A stretch of DNA of 64,000 nt from positions 1 through 64,000 of the forward strand of contig CAZDML010000002.1 in the NCBI GenBank assembly GCA_964506645.1, written 5' to 3'. Below are positions 33,186 through 42,122 of the stretch, piece after piece. The first letter of the stretch is position 1, and each line of letters opens with the position of its first letter. The notes under the pieces were generated by a model. It was not told where the DNA came from and ran no database searches. It worked only from the letters and a program-made list of their open reading frames with translations. The stretch comes from CAZDML01 sp964506645. Its GTDB lineage: Bacteria > Elusimicrobiota > Elusimicrobia > 2-01-FULL-59-12. Position numbers and translations under genes: made by a program.

Positions 33186-35239
33186 GCCGCTTTTCCTTGG
33201 GTCGGACGAGTTTTGAGCGATTCCAGCGCGGATTTCATGTCCTGCATGGACTGTTTAATGTCGCCTAACGCTTTTTGTGCCACGGGTGTTGCCGCCGCTG
33301 GCTGAGTCGCTTTCTTTTCCAAATCCAATTTTACACTATTCCATTCCGATTCTTTCTTGGTCCATTCCGTTTCCTTTTTCGCATGCTCTTGCTGCAGCTT
33401 ATTGATTTCATTCTGCACATTTGTGAAAGCATCTTTGAGAGCACTTTGGGCCGATTTCCACTGCTCTTCCTTGGCCGACCATTCCGCCAGCGTGTGCTGC
33501 GCTTCTTTGTAATCGGATTGGCTGCGATTCAGATCTTTTTCAAGCATGTCCTGGCGCGCTTTGAGTGCTTCCATTTCTTTCTGTGCGTCATTCATATCCT
33601 GCTGATGGGCCAGAATCGCTTCTTTCTGTAGCTGCAGTTCCTGTTGGCGAGCGTCGAGCACCGTACGCAACGAGCCTAGCTCCAATTGCATGGCCTGGCG
33701 GGATTCCTCGGCTTCTTTTTCTTTCATTTGCACTTCAGCAATACGAAGCAACAGTTCCTTGGACTGTTTTTCATACTGATCGCGCTCTTCCACCAATCGC
33801 GACTCTGCCTGCTGGACATGCTGCTGAGCAAGATTGAGCTGTTGTTTAAATTCAGCAATGGCAGCTGTTTTTTCATGCTCGATTTTTGTGCGTTCCTTTT
33901 CAAGACGCTGCTGGTATATCACGGGCATCTCATGGAGCACCTCTTCGCGCGCTTGGAGGCGAATCGACTCTGCCTGTTTTTTCCATTCACTGCGCTCCAC
34001 CTCAAACCCACGTTTCATATTCGCGATTTCAATGCGTAGCTGTGCAATATCTTCTTCGCGCTGCGTTACGCCGTATCGGGCCGTGTCGCGTTCGGAGCGG
34101 AGTTGCGACAGCATCCCTTCCCAGTACTGTGCCCGTTCCTGATCACGGCGGACAAATTCCCGTTTAATATCTTCTTCGCGCGATACGACCTGCGATTCCA
34201 GGCGCTGGCGAATCTCAAGATGATCCTGCTCAAGTTGGTCGAGTTTGGTCTGCCAACGCAAGCGCTCCTGCTGTTGCTGGACGTCCGTCTGCTGAACCTG
34301 TGACTGTAAAAGTGCGATCTGGGCTTTGAGCTGCCCTTCGTCGCGCAAGCGTTTTTCCAGTTCGGCCTGCATTTTCTGCTCATAGGTCTGCCGGTCCTGC
34401 AGGGCTGTCTCTTTGATGCGCTGAAGCATTTCATCTTTCTGGTCCAGCGCATCTTGCAATTTTTCATTGTCGAGCTCGGCCTGACGTTTCAGCTGGCTAA
34501 TCACTTCATCGCGCTCACGCGTGGAGGTCATCCACTGATTTTTTTCTTCGTGATAGCGACGTTCGATCTCGCGCATCTGGCGCGTTAAATTCTGTTCGAC
34601 TTCGCGCTCCATCTTTTCACGTTCTTTAAGCTGATTCTTCAGCGCGATCATCCAGGTTTCCCGCTCATCGGCAATCCGGCGTTCCAGATCTTTAATCTGG
34701 CCTTCCGCCTTGCCGCGCGACTGCTGCAGTTCCTGTTCGTATTTTTCCCGGCGCAATTTTTCCTGCATGTCACGCAGCTGCTGTTCAACGCGCACGGAAA
34801 GATTTTCATCCTCCTTGGCCTTGAGCGTCTGGATCATAAGCTTCTCGTGTTCTTCCTTTAACTGGCGTTCCAGGTCCTGGACCTGTTTTTCCATGGCTTT
34901 CTTGGATTCCATCTGTTCCTGAAAACGGCGTTCCATTTCCTGCATTCGGGCTTCCAGGAGATTGGTCATAGGGGCGGCACCGGGCGTCGGGGGCATTCCC
35001 ATAGGCGTCATCGGACGCGGCGGCATATTGGGCATGGACGGCTGTGGCACAGCGGGCGCAGGCGTTGGAGCGGGCGCGGCGGCCTTGGGCATCGCAGGGG
35101 GCATGACACTGCCCATCGCTGCAGGCGGTGGGGGCGGCGGCGGGGGTACCGGCCGGCGCGCGGGCGGCGGCGGGGGTACAGGTTTCGAGGCTCCGGGTCC
35201 CGGCGGGGGCGGCGGTGTCATTCGCGATTCTTCAGCCAT
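33182..35239 (-). CDS. proline-rich N-terminus, long coiled-coil protein (685 aa)
   Basis: Residues 1-95 are extremely Pro/Ala/Met-rich, with runs of up to eight prolines, and probably disordered. From about 95 to 665 the sequence is an almost unbroken coiled coil rich in Glu, Gln, Lys and Arg. Tryptophans recur in WMIALKNQLKEREK, WMTSTRERDEVISQLK and WKKQAESIRLQARE, a pattern shared with the flanking coiled-coil proteins. There is no signal peptide or membrane helix, so it should be a cytoplasmic rod of perhaps 80 nm (about 0.15 nm per residue). AGGAG precedes the ATG at 35239. Bacterial analogues include filament-forming and polar scaffold proteins, but sequence resemblance among coiled coils is a poor guide to function. 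Confidence 0.85.
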   Translation of the reverse strand: MAEESRMTPPPPPGPGASKPVPPPPPARRPVPPPPPPPPAAMGSVMPPAMPKAAAPAPTPAPAVPQPSMPNMPPRPMTPMGMPPTPGAAPMTNLLEARMQEMERRFQEQMESKKAMEKQVQDLERQLKEEHEKLMIQTLKAKEDENLSVRVEQQLRDMQEKLRREKYEQELQQSRGKAEGQIKDLERRIADERETWMIALKNQLKEREKMEREVEQNLTRQMREIERRYHEEKNQWMTSTRERDEVISQLKRQAELDNEKLQDALDQKDEMLQRIKETALQDRQTYEQKMQAELEKRLRDEGQLKAQIALLQSQVQQTDVQQQQERLRWQTKLDQLEQDHLEIRQRLESQVVSREEDIKREFVRRDQERAQYWEGMLSQLRSERDTARYGVTQREEDIAQLRIEIANMKRGFEVERSEWKKQAESIRLQAREEVLHEMPVIYQQRLEKERTKIEHEKTAAIAEFKQQLNLAQQHVQQAESRLVEERDQYEKQSKELLLRIAEVQMKEKEAEESRQAMQLELGSLRTVLDARQQELQLQKEAILAHQQDMNDAQKEMEALKARQDMLEKDLNRSQSDYKEAQHTLAEWSAKEEQWKSAQSALKDAFTNVQNEINKLQQEHAKKETEWTKKESEWNSVKLDLEKKATQPAAATPVAQKALGDIKQSMQDMKSALESLKTRPTQGKAA

Positions 35240-35260
35240 GGCAAGCTCCTTTCAAACGGT

Positions 35261-38200
35261 TTACGACGCTTTCGGTTTTTTCTTCAAATCGAGTGACGCG
35301 CGCAGGCGGCTGGCCCACGTGCTGAGCTGCGTATTGGACGGATCCAGTGACAGCGCCCGATCCACGGCCTCGGCGGCACGCTGCTCATCGCCCTGGGCAT
35401 GGTAGGCCAGAGCCAGGTACTGATACGCTGCACCCCAATGAGCATTCTTCTCCAAACATTCCTGAAACGACCGGATAGCATCGGGCCACTGCTGCGCTTG
35501 ATAAAAATGGACACCGGCCTCAAACGACGACCAGGCCGCCGCGCCCAGGCGCTCGGTTTTGGCACTGGTCGGCGAGAGCACGCCGTCTTTAAGTCCTTCG
35601 ACCTGCGTGCGCAGGTTGTCCACCAGCTTTCGAGTGCTGTCGCGCAGCGCCGTCATTTCCTTGTCCTGTTTTTCAATCTGGGTCATGAGCTGCGTAAAGA
35701 GGGTTTCACGTTCTTTAATCAGCGTGTCAAAGTGTTTCTTCATCTCGGCCTGCTGGTCCTGAATCTGTTTGATCTGTGTTTCGAGCTGGCGACGCTGAGC
35801 TTCAAGTGCGTGCTGGGCGGATGCGTCGCGAGCGGCTGCATTTTTGGAAGACTGCATATCGCGCTCCTGCATCGCAGCCAGCTGTGTCTGCACCGTTTTT
35901 AGCTGAGTCGCCACGCGGGCCTGCTCGGTCTTATGGTGTTGGCGCACGCGGTTTAATTCTTCCGTCGACTGCTTTTTCAGCTTCTCCAGTTCTTTGCGAC
36001 GTTTCTCCGCTTCTTCCTGCAGTCGACGGTCGCGCCATTCCAGGCGGTTTTTTGCCACCCGCAAATCTTCTTCCTTAATATGCAGTTGTGATTCCCAGGT
36101 CGATTGCTGCTGTTGGGTGACCTCTTTCAAATGGGCAAGCTGAACACGCAGCGGTTCAAGGTCTGTCTCGATCTGCCCCTTCAAGCGCTCCTGCTGGGTT
36201 TCCATCTCAGATTCTTTGAGGCTGAGTTCCATGTGCAGCTTGGTCATGGACTCTTCCATGCGGCGCACTTCTTGTTCCGCATGTTTTTGCAGCTGCTGAA
36301 TATCTTCTTCGAGCTGTCTCTTTTCCTGATCCAGTGCCTGCTTTTCATTTTGCCACTGTTCCAGAGACGAGCCCCACTGCAACTCTTCGCTGGATTCGCG
36401 TTTCTGAATTTCGGCGACCGCACGACTCATCTCCGCTTCTTTGTCAGCCACCTGACGCTGATAATGGGCTTGGAGTTCCTCCAGCTCCTTCTCACGTTTT
36501 CGGATCTGCGACAAGAGAGCCTGGCGGTCCTGGTCATGTGCCGTTTCCAGCGATTTGATTTCGCTCTGCAGCCGTACGTCCCACTGCGCTACTTCCTGCC
36601 GCAGCTCGCTGATTTCATTGGCTTTTTCTTTGCGCAGCGCTTCCCAATGATCCTGCGCCTGCGCAAGATGGCTTTTGAGCTGGTCAATCTGAGTGCGCAG
36701 CGCCGTATTGGTGGATCTCCAGGAATTGACCTTTTGATTAAATTCTTCGCCCAGCACTTTCAAGCGGTCTTTGGAGGAGGTCAGGAGATCTTCCAACTCC
36801 TGTTCCTTGGACGCCAACTGCGATTCAAAAGATTTGCGGTCTTTTTCTGTCTGCGTTTGCAACGCGGTCAGCGTTTCCTGGACCTTGCGTTTTTCTGTGT
36901 CAAAGTGGGTGCTCTTTTCCACAATCTGCTGATCACGCTGCATCTTGGCGCGGTTGAGTTCGTTTTCCAGCTGACGGATTTCCTTTTCACGGTTGGCCAG
37001 CTGTCGTTCCGACACTTCCTTATGATCTTTGAGCTTCCATTCCAATTCGTCTTTGGCTTTTTCCAGCTGGAAGCGTTCTTCAGCAAATTGTTTGGCCAAA
37101 CGGTCGAGTTCGCCTTCCCGCTCAGCTTCTTTAGCCAGCAAATTGGAGCGCAGCGTCGTGATTTCGGAATCGCGAGCGGCACACTTTTTCGCCCATTCTT
37201 CTTTGAGCTGAACCAGCTGTTCTTTGATCTTTTCTTCTTTGTCATGGCCGCGGCGCATGAGCGTGGACAACGCACGGTCGTAGCGGTCAAGGGTCTGCTG
37301 GTGTTTGGCCTGATCTTTGACGAGCTGCTGCTGAATATGGGCAATGCGTTCCTCGCGAACGCGGATTTCCTGAGGGAAGCCGGCCTGCGACTGTTTGAGT
37401 TCTCCCTCAATCTGCTGCAGCATGTCTTGCAACGTGCGGGCTTTGACGGTGGCCGAATGGATCAGCTCGCGCTTCTTGGCTTCGTGCGCCACGGCCTGCT
37501 GGCGCACCTGTTCTTCGAGCTGTTCAACCAAAAGGGTTTTTTCGGCGTGTTGTACTTTGCCGGAATTGACCAGGGCTTCCTGCTCAGAGCGCAGGGCATC
37601 GAGCTTGGCTTTGAATTCGGCACGCGCCTCACGAAACTGGGTATCCCGCGTCTCGCGTTCGGTCTTGGCTTTCTGCGTGATCTGCTGCAGCTGTTCTTTT
37701 AGTGCTTTCTGTTCGTTTTCCAGATCAAAAAGCTGTTTGTCGTGTGTCAATTTTTCATCTTTCAATGCTTCCTGCAGCTGCTGGTAGCGATCTTGGAGCG
37801 GCTGCACCTGCTGGTCAAGGATTTTTTGTTCTTGTTCCAGTTTCTGGGCATGCAGCATTTCCTGCTTCTGAATTTCGGCTTCCAGCGCCAGCTTCTCTTT
37901 TTCTTTCTTGTCGACTTCCTGACGCCAATAAATCTGGATGCGTTCTTTGTCCCCTTGAGCCGCGGCCAGCTGCTTTTCCATCGAAGCCCGCTCGGCGTCA
38001 ATCATCTGCTCCTGCTCATGGGCAGCGGCAACCAACTCTTTGTAGCGGGTTTCCAAGTTCTGGCGCAGAGCACCCAACTGATTGGCCTTTGACTGCACTG
38101 ACGCTTTGTACTGTTCACGTGCCTGAGCAATTTCTTTTTCTAAATTGAGGATTATGCTCTGTGCTTTGGCTGTTTCTCTCTGACAGGCGTCCCGTTTTTC

Positions 38201-40228
38201 CTGCATGGCCTGGTCAAGCAGTTCCGGCAGGTGGGCCAAGCGAGCGGCCATATCTGCACGCTCTTTTTCTTTGGCTTCCATCGTCTTCTGGAACTTAACG
38301 TCTTCTTCACGGCGCACAGCCATAAAAGCTTCAAGCGCTGCACGGCGTTCTTCAAATTTCTTGCGCAACCGCTCTTCCTGCTCCGCATTGCGCTTGCGCA
38401 GCATTTCTTCTTTGGCTTTGAAATCTTTTTCCAGCGTTTCAATGGCGTTACGGTGGTCAATCTCGTAGCTTTGGGACGATTCCTGAAGCTTGGTGATTTC
38501 GCGTTCAAGCGCACGCACGCGAGAGCGGGTCGCTTCCACCTGGCGCGAGAGCGCCGTTTCTTCCGTAGTGTATTTTCCTTTCAGCGCGGCTTCCTGAGTC
38601 GCAAGCGTGGCGGCGAGTTCTTTGATCGCCTGCTCTTTAAGTCTAATCTCTCCCTGGAAGCGCAGGCGCTGCTCCTGCAGTCCTTGTTCGGCTTCGCCTT
38701 TCTGACGTTCCAGCTCGACCGTTTCGGCCTGTAAAACACGTGCAGCATCTTCGTTCTGCTGCGTCAAATCCTGCAAGCGTTTTTGAGCACTGGCTTCCAG
38801 TGTCGCTTGTTCCTCGCGCAGCTCAACCGAGCGCGCTTCAAATTGTTTCAGCTTCTCCTTCTGCTGATCTTCCAACGCCTGGAGCTGAACCGCGAGCACT
38901 CGCTTTTGCTCATTGATAGCACCCATGCGCTGCCCGTACTCTGAATCGAGTTTGCGTAGAGCCGTGCGGATGGATTCCTGAGTCTGGGTGAGTTCTGCTT
39001 CTTTATTTTCCAGGGAGATTTTCCAGCTCTGCTGTTCCTCTGCCAACTGACGCTGCACGGACTGCACCTGCGCTACGGCAGAGGCCACGGTCTCTTCTAA
39101 AATTTTCTGTGCCTGTTCCGCGCGGGTCTTGGCATCCGTTTCCACAAGCACTGATTTCATCTTAAGCTGCTGAATTTGTTCCTCGCGTGACTGCAAGAGC
39201 TGCTGCCAGGATTGGTTTTCCTTTTCAAAATGGGCTTTGAGCGCGGTGAGTTTTTCCAACGCGCGGTCGTGTCGGTGCGTAATTTCTTGCAGACGCTTTT
39301 CCTGTTCGAGCTGCCAGGCGGTCTGACGTTCCTGCAGCGCCGAGTGCAGCCGAGTGCGTTCTTCTTCCTTCGACTTCATCGCTTCTTCCCAGGCTTTGCG
39401 GCGTTCGGCCCACTGTTTCTCCAGCGTCTGCAAACGGGTTCGCCAGAGTTCTTCAGCCGCCTTCTTCTGCGCGTCCTGATCCTGCATTTCTTTCTGCAGG
39501 CCGGTCTCGCGGCGTGCCAGTTCCTGCTTGAGTGCCATCAGTTCTTCATCGCGGGCTTGGATCACTTCCTGCCATTTCTGGCGTTCCTGAAGGAGCCGGG
39601 CTTCCTGCACCTGCACCGATTCCTCGGCCTGGCGCAGCGCCTGCACACGGGATTCTTCTTCTTTGTCCGTGAGATTCTTTTTTTCGATGTGTTCGGCTTC
39701 CACCTGACGCGCGGCCTGTTCAAGCTTCTTTTCGCGGTCGGCAAGCTGGCGCGTCCAGGCCGCAGAATCTTCGTTCAGCTTGCGTTCGAGGAATTTAATT
39801 TCCCGCTGCGCATCCTGCTGGAGAAACTGCAGGGACTGCTGATTGGATTCGCGCTTTGTCTTAAACGTGATATCGAGTTTTTCCAGCTGCGAGCGCGTCG
39901 CCTGGATTTCTTTATCCAAGTTCTGCAGGCGCACCTGCGCTTCGGCGCGTTCTTTGAGGATCAGGTCTTCGAGGTTCGGCTTATCGGATTTGGGAGTGGA
40001 CCCGTCTTGGGCCGAACCGGCTTCCGGTGTGGCGGGCGTTTCTGCAGGAGGAGGTCCGGCCGGTTTTTTGACCGACCGTACTGTTTTGGGGGCTGTTGGT
40101 TTCGTGGAAATGGGAGCTGACGGAACAGACGCCTCGGACGCAGGAGTGTCCTGAGCCTTGTCTTTCGAAGGCGCAGGATCTGCAGGTTTCTTCCCCCACA
40201 GGTTTCGGAAACGGTCGGACATGGACAT
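35261..40228 (-). CDS. giant coiled-coil protein with C-terminal TPRs (1655 aa)
   Basis: Residues 1-95 are Pro/Ala/Ser/Lys-rich and disordered, starting SMSDRFRNLWGKKP. From about 95 to 1550 it is a near-continuous coiled coil. A loose motif, [WF]xxxLxxKExExxxL, recurs many times (for example WQQLLQSREEQIQQL, WKISLENKEAELTQ, WESQLHIKEEDLRV). The end (about 1565-1650) holds TPR-type helices (FEAGVHFYQAQQWPDAIRSFQECL, AYQYLALAYHAQGDEQRA), which could bind a partner. GGGAG nine bases before the ATG at 40228 sets the start; a TTG at 40294 is less likely. There is no export signal. It lies 21 bases before the 685-residue gene, and the barrel gene upstream ends 187 bases away. Likely a cytoplasmic structural rod. 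Confidence 0.87.
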   Translation of the reverse strand: MSMSDRFRNLWGKKPADPAPSKDKAQDTPASEASVPSAPISTKPTAPKTVRSVKKPAGPPPAETPATPEAGSAQDGSTPKSDKPNLEDLILKERAEAQVRLQNLDKEIQATRSQLEKLDITFKTKRESNQQSLQFLQQDAQREIKFLERKLNEDSAAWTRQLADREKKLEQAARQVEAEHIEKKNLTDKEEESRVQALRQAEESVQVQEARLLQERQKWQEVIQARDEELMALKQELARRETGLQKEMQDQDAQKKAAEELWRTRLQTLEKQWAERRKAWEEAMKSKEEERTRLHSALQERQTAWQLEQEKRLQEITHRHDRALEKLTALKAHFEKENQSWQQLLQSREEQIQQLKMKSVLVETDAKTRAEQAQKILEETVASAVAQVQSVQRQLAEEQQSWKISLENKEAELTQTQESIRTALRKLDSEYGQRMGAINEQKRVLAVQLQALEDQQKEKLKQFEARSVELREEQATLEASAQKRLQDLTQQNEDAARVLQAETVELERQKGEAEQGLQEQRLRFQGEIRLKEQAIKELAATLATQEAALKGKYTTEETALSRQVEATRSRVRALEREITKLQESSQSYEIDHRNAIETLEKDFKAKEEMLRKRNAEQEERLRKKFEERRAALEAFMAVRREEDVKFQKTMEAKEKERADMAARLAHLPELLDQAMQEKRDACQRETAKAQSIILNLEKEIAQAREQYKASVQSKANQLGALRQNLETRYKELVAAAHEQEQMIDAERASMEKQLAAAQGDKERIQIYWRQEVDKKEKEKLALEAEIQKQEMLHAQKLEQEQKILDQQVQPLQDRYQQLQEALKDEKLTHDKQLFDLENEQKALKEQLQQITQKAKTERETRDTQFREARAEFKAKLDALRSEQEALVNSGKVQHAEKTLLVEQLEEQVRQQAVAHEAKKRELIHSATVKARTLQDMLQQIEGELKQSQAGFPQEIRVREERIAHIQQQLVKDQAKHQQTLDRYDRALSTLMRRGHDKEEKIKEQLVQLKEEWAKKCAARDSEITTLRSNLLAKEAEREGELDRLAKQFAEERFQLEKAKDELEWKLKDHKEVSERQLANREKEIRQLENELNRAKMQRDQQIVEKSTHFDTEKRKVQETLTALQTQTEKDRKSFESQLASKEQELEDLLTSSKDRLKVLGEEFNQKVNSWRSTNTALRTQIDQLKSHLAQAQDHWEALRKEKANEISELRQEVAQWDVRLQSEIKSLETAHDQDRQALLSQIRKREKELEELQAHYQRQVADKEAEMSRAVAEIQKRESSEELQWGSSLEQWQNEKQALDQEKRQLEEDIQQLQKHAEQEVRRMEESMTKLHMELSLKESEMETQQERLKGQIETDLEPLRVQLAHLKEVTQQQQSTWESQLHIKEEDLRVAKNRLEWRDRRLQEEAEKRRKELEKLKKQSTEELNRVRQHHKTEQARVATQLKTVQTQLAAMQERDMQSSKNAAARDASAQHALEAQRRQLETQIKQIQDQQAEMKKHFDTLIKERETLFTQLMTQIEKQDKEMTALRDSTRKLVDNLRTQVEGLKDGVLSPTSAKTERLGAAAWSSFEAGVHFYQAQQWPDAIRSFQECLEKNAHWGAAYQYLALAYHAQGDEQRAAEAVDRALSLDPSNTQLSTWASRLRASLDLKKKPKAS

Positions 40229-40248
40229 AGGTTTATTCTCCCGCAGTG

Positions 40249-40276
40249 AGTTTAGTCCGTATTGACAGCATTTCAA
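40249..40276 (-). promoter_or_regulatory. possible sigma-70 type promoter for the coiled-coil operon
   Basis: On the minus strand TTGAAA (40276-40271) and TAAACT (40254-40249) are 16 bases apart, ending about 20 bases before the ATG at 40228. It could start a separate transcript for the coiled-coil genes, in addition to readthrough from the riboswitch-controlled gene. Confidence 0.35.
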
Positions 40277-40321
40277 GGCTTTTTTTACATGCAACGAAAT
40301 GGGGAGAAATGGCCCAAAACA

Positions 40322-40407
40322 GCTCAGAATGCAGAATTCAATGCTCAGAGCGATAAAAAGACTACCTATATATAAGATTTCTGGGTTCTGAGCCCTGAGT
40401 ACTGAGG
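40322..40407. repeat. inverted heptamer repeat between the PorV-like and coiled-coil genes
   Basis: One arm (40382-40407) is made of heptamers TGGGTTC, TGAGCCC, TGAGTAC, TGAG; the other (40322-40350) reads as TGAATTC, TGCATTC, TGAGC on the opposite strand, about 30 bases away. The transcript could fold into a long imperfect hairpin just after the PorV-like stop. The heptamer is the same as the one inside argC. It fills most of the 187-base gap and could act as an mRNA-stabilising or attenuating structure. Confidence 0.65.
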
Positions 40408-40415
40408 TGCGCCTG

Positions 40416-42032
40416 TTATTCCGGGCGCAACTGCTTCATGAACTCGCTGATTTCTTTGTCGTTGGGGTCGATTTCCAGCACGCGGCTCCAGAGCTTGCGA
40501 GCGCGGGTATGGTCATCGAGCAGGAAGAAGGCAGAGCCCATGATCTTCATGGACGTCACATCGTTCGGGTTTAGATCCAGGATGTCCTGGCATTTCTTGA
40601 TGGCGACATCGTACTTGCCTTCCAGAATCGCCTGGCGAGCATCGAAGATCTTCTGATCGACCGGGCTGAAGAGTTCCGGACCCTTCGGCCGTTCGGTCTT
40701 GTCAAGATTGGTGTCAGCTTCCATCTTGTTGAGGAGCGACAGGAGCTTCTCGTTGCGCGGATCTTTGAAGTACGCCTGACGCAAAGCAGCAATCGCGCTC
40801 TTGGTGTCGTCGTTGACGTAAGAGAGCACGCCCTTGCGCACCATCGCCGCCGATTCCTCATTACCCATGGCTGACGGTACGTTCGCCACCACTTTCTGGA
40901 ATTTCTCAACGAGCACCTGGACTTTCTTGTTTGACGGATCCACGTCCAAGGACGCCTGCAGCTGTTCCTGCGCTGCCAGGAAGTTCCCGGCTTCCATTGC
41001 CTTGTAGGCTTTTTGGATGAGCGCATGGACGTTTTCTTCGCGGCGTTCCAGGACGGAACGGCCAAATTTAAAGGAGACGGAGATGCGGCTTGAGGTTCCC
41101 AAGGTGTGCAGGCCCAAGGCATAGTCAAAGGTCAAGCTCTTTATGGAATAGCCAAAACCCACATCGGTTTCGCGCAGGCCTTCACCCAAGTCGTATTGAA
41201 TCCCCACACGGCCTTTGAATTTCTTTGTAAAGCCAAATTCCCCACCCAAATGGAGTCCGGTGTTGGCCGCGAGGTTTTTATCGATATCTGTCGAAAGCAA
41301 GAGGCGGCGTTTGAAGAACTGGTCGGAAAAACCGAAGCGGAAAACCAGAGGCAGTGTGTCGGACGTATCGCCCGAGGTCTTGGCGTAGACGTCCCGGATG
41401 GTCAGACCAAAGCGACGCAGACCATCGCGCGTATCGAGCAGAGCCCCCAGGTCAGCTGCCAGAGAAGAATCGGACGAGGTATCCACAGCACGAGTGATCT
41501 GGCGAATCGAGGTTCCAATTGCCACATGGTCGACCACCTTGCGGCCGTAGGAGAAGCTGTTGGCCGATTCGCTCACCTGGAAGCCACCGCCCTTTTCTAC
41601 GCTCGTATAGGTCTGCGTGTTTGGGTCGATTTTGGCGGTCACACGTTCAAAGCCGCCGCTGGAGAGTTGTGTCATGCTGACGCCCCAGGCGCTGCCTCCC
41701 TTCTTGGACGGATGCACATAGGAGTAGAAATTGTATTTGGTTTCACCGTAGAGGGTGGCCTGCAGGAGGGTCAATTCTTTGCGGGTGAGCTGGGACATGC
41801 CCGCCGGGTTCCAGTAGGTGGCGCTGGCATCATCCGCAACGCTGACGAAGGCACCGCCCATGGCCAGGCTGCGGGCGCCGGCGCCGTAGGACAGGAATTC
41901 CGTCACCTGGCCGCCGGTGGCTTCAGTGTGGCCAATCGACGGAACGAGTGCGATGAACAAAATTAAAACGCACGCTCTCTGTAGAGAGAACATGCGCCCA
42001 AAAAACCCAGCAAAGGTCTTCGTTAAGTTCAT
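40416..42032 (-). CDS. PorV/PorQ-family outer-membrane barrel fused to TPRs
   Basis: A 538-residue protein. A signal peptide (about 1-35, hydrophobic core CVLILFIALVP) precedes the family hallmark GARSLAMGGAFVSVADDASATYWNPAGMS. A beta-barrel domain runs to about 310 with alternating strands such as TKYNFYSYVHP and FGFSDQFFKRRLLLSTDI. From about 320 to 535 there are TPR-like repeats (FLAAQEQLQASLDVDPSNKKV, YDVAIKKCQDILDLNPNDV, ARKLWSRVLEIDPND) that would sit in the periplasm. PorV (LptO) of Bacteroidota binds the C-terminal domain of type IX cargo, and a cargo-like domain ends the protein encoded next door. The gene directly follows a c-di-GMP riboswitch and has no clear separate ribosome site. 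The TPR fusion is not usual for PorV. Confidence 0.88.
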   Translation of the reverse strand: MNLTKTFAGFFGRMFSLQRACVLILFIALVPSIGHTEATGGQVTEFLSYGAGARSLAMGGAFVSVADDASATYWNPAGMSQLTRKELTLLQATLYGETKYNFYSYVHPSKKGGSAWGVSMTQLSSGGFERVTAKIDPNTQTYTSVEKGGGFQVSESANSFSYGRKVVDHVAIGTSIRQITRAVDTSSDSSLAADLGALLDTRDGLRRFGLTIRDVYAKTSGDTSDTLPLVFRFGFSDQFFKRRLLLSTDIDKNLAANTGLHLGGEFGFTKKFKGRVGIQYDLGEGLRETDVGFGYSIKSLTFDYALGLHTLGTSSRISVSFKFGRSVLERREENVHALIQKAYKAMEAGNFLAAQEQLQASLDVDPSNKKVQVLVEKFQKVVANVPSAMGNEESAAMVRKGVLSYVNDDTKSAIAALRQAYFKDPRNEKLLSLLNKMEADTNLDKTERPKGPELFSPVDQKIFDARQAILEGKYDVAIKKCQDILDLNPNDVTSMKIMGSAFFLLDDHTRARKLWSRVLEIDPNDKEISEFMKQLRPE

Positions 42033-42038
42033 CGTTTA

Positions 42039-42122
42039 TTCGGTAACCCCGCTATCCGCCTAACTTCAGGAGAGGACCGGAGGCTTTGCGTCGCCAGATT
42101 TCTCTGACTTTGCCGTTATCGT
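42039..42122 (-). ncRNA. cyclic di-GMP-I (GEMM-I) riboswitch
   Basis: The minus strand carries the conserved GEMM-I core in order: GGCAAA; a 6-bp stem GTCAGA/TCTGGC closed by a GAAA tetraloop (42099-42102); GACGCAAAGCCTCCGG (42092-42077); a second stem region; then GGATAGCGGGGTTACCGA (42057-42040). The ends GATAAC and GTTACC form P1. The base before CAAA is C and the one before that is G, matching the G20 type that selects c-di-GMP over cGAMP. The element ends only 7-8 bases before the ATG at 42032, and its GCGGGG is the only purine-rich stretch upstream, so ligand binding may directly mask the ribosome site; no terminator hairpin is evident. The identity is very strong; the ON or OFF sense is not known. 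Confidence 0.94.

Noticed and set aside
36104..37702. Long open frame on the plus strand (about 530 codons) opposite the giant coiled-coil gene
   Set aside because: It lies fully antisense to a clear coding region. Its Leu/Phe-rich product is what the complement of Glu/Lys/Gln-rich coiled-coil codons produces.
40229..40294. N-terminal extension of the giant coiled-coil protein starting at a TTG
   Set aside because: The ATG at 40228 has a good GGGAG site and begins the conserved-looking SMSDRFRNLW; the extension is Cys-containing and overlaps a promoter-like region.
42039..42122. cGAMP-selective variant of the GEMM riboswitch
   Set aside because: The position that is A in cGAMP-selective members reads G here as I align it, favouring c-di-GMP; binding tests could still change this.
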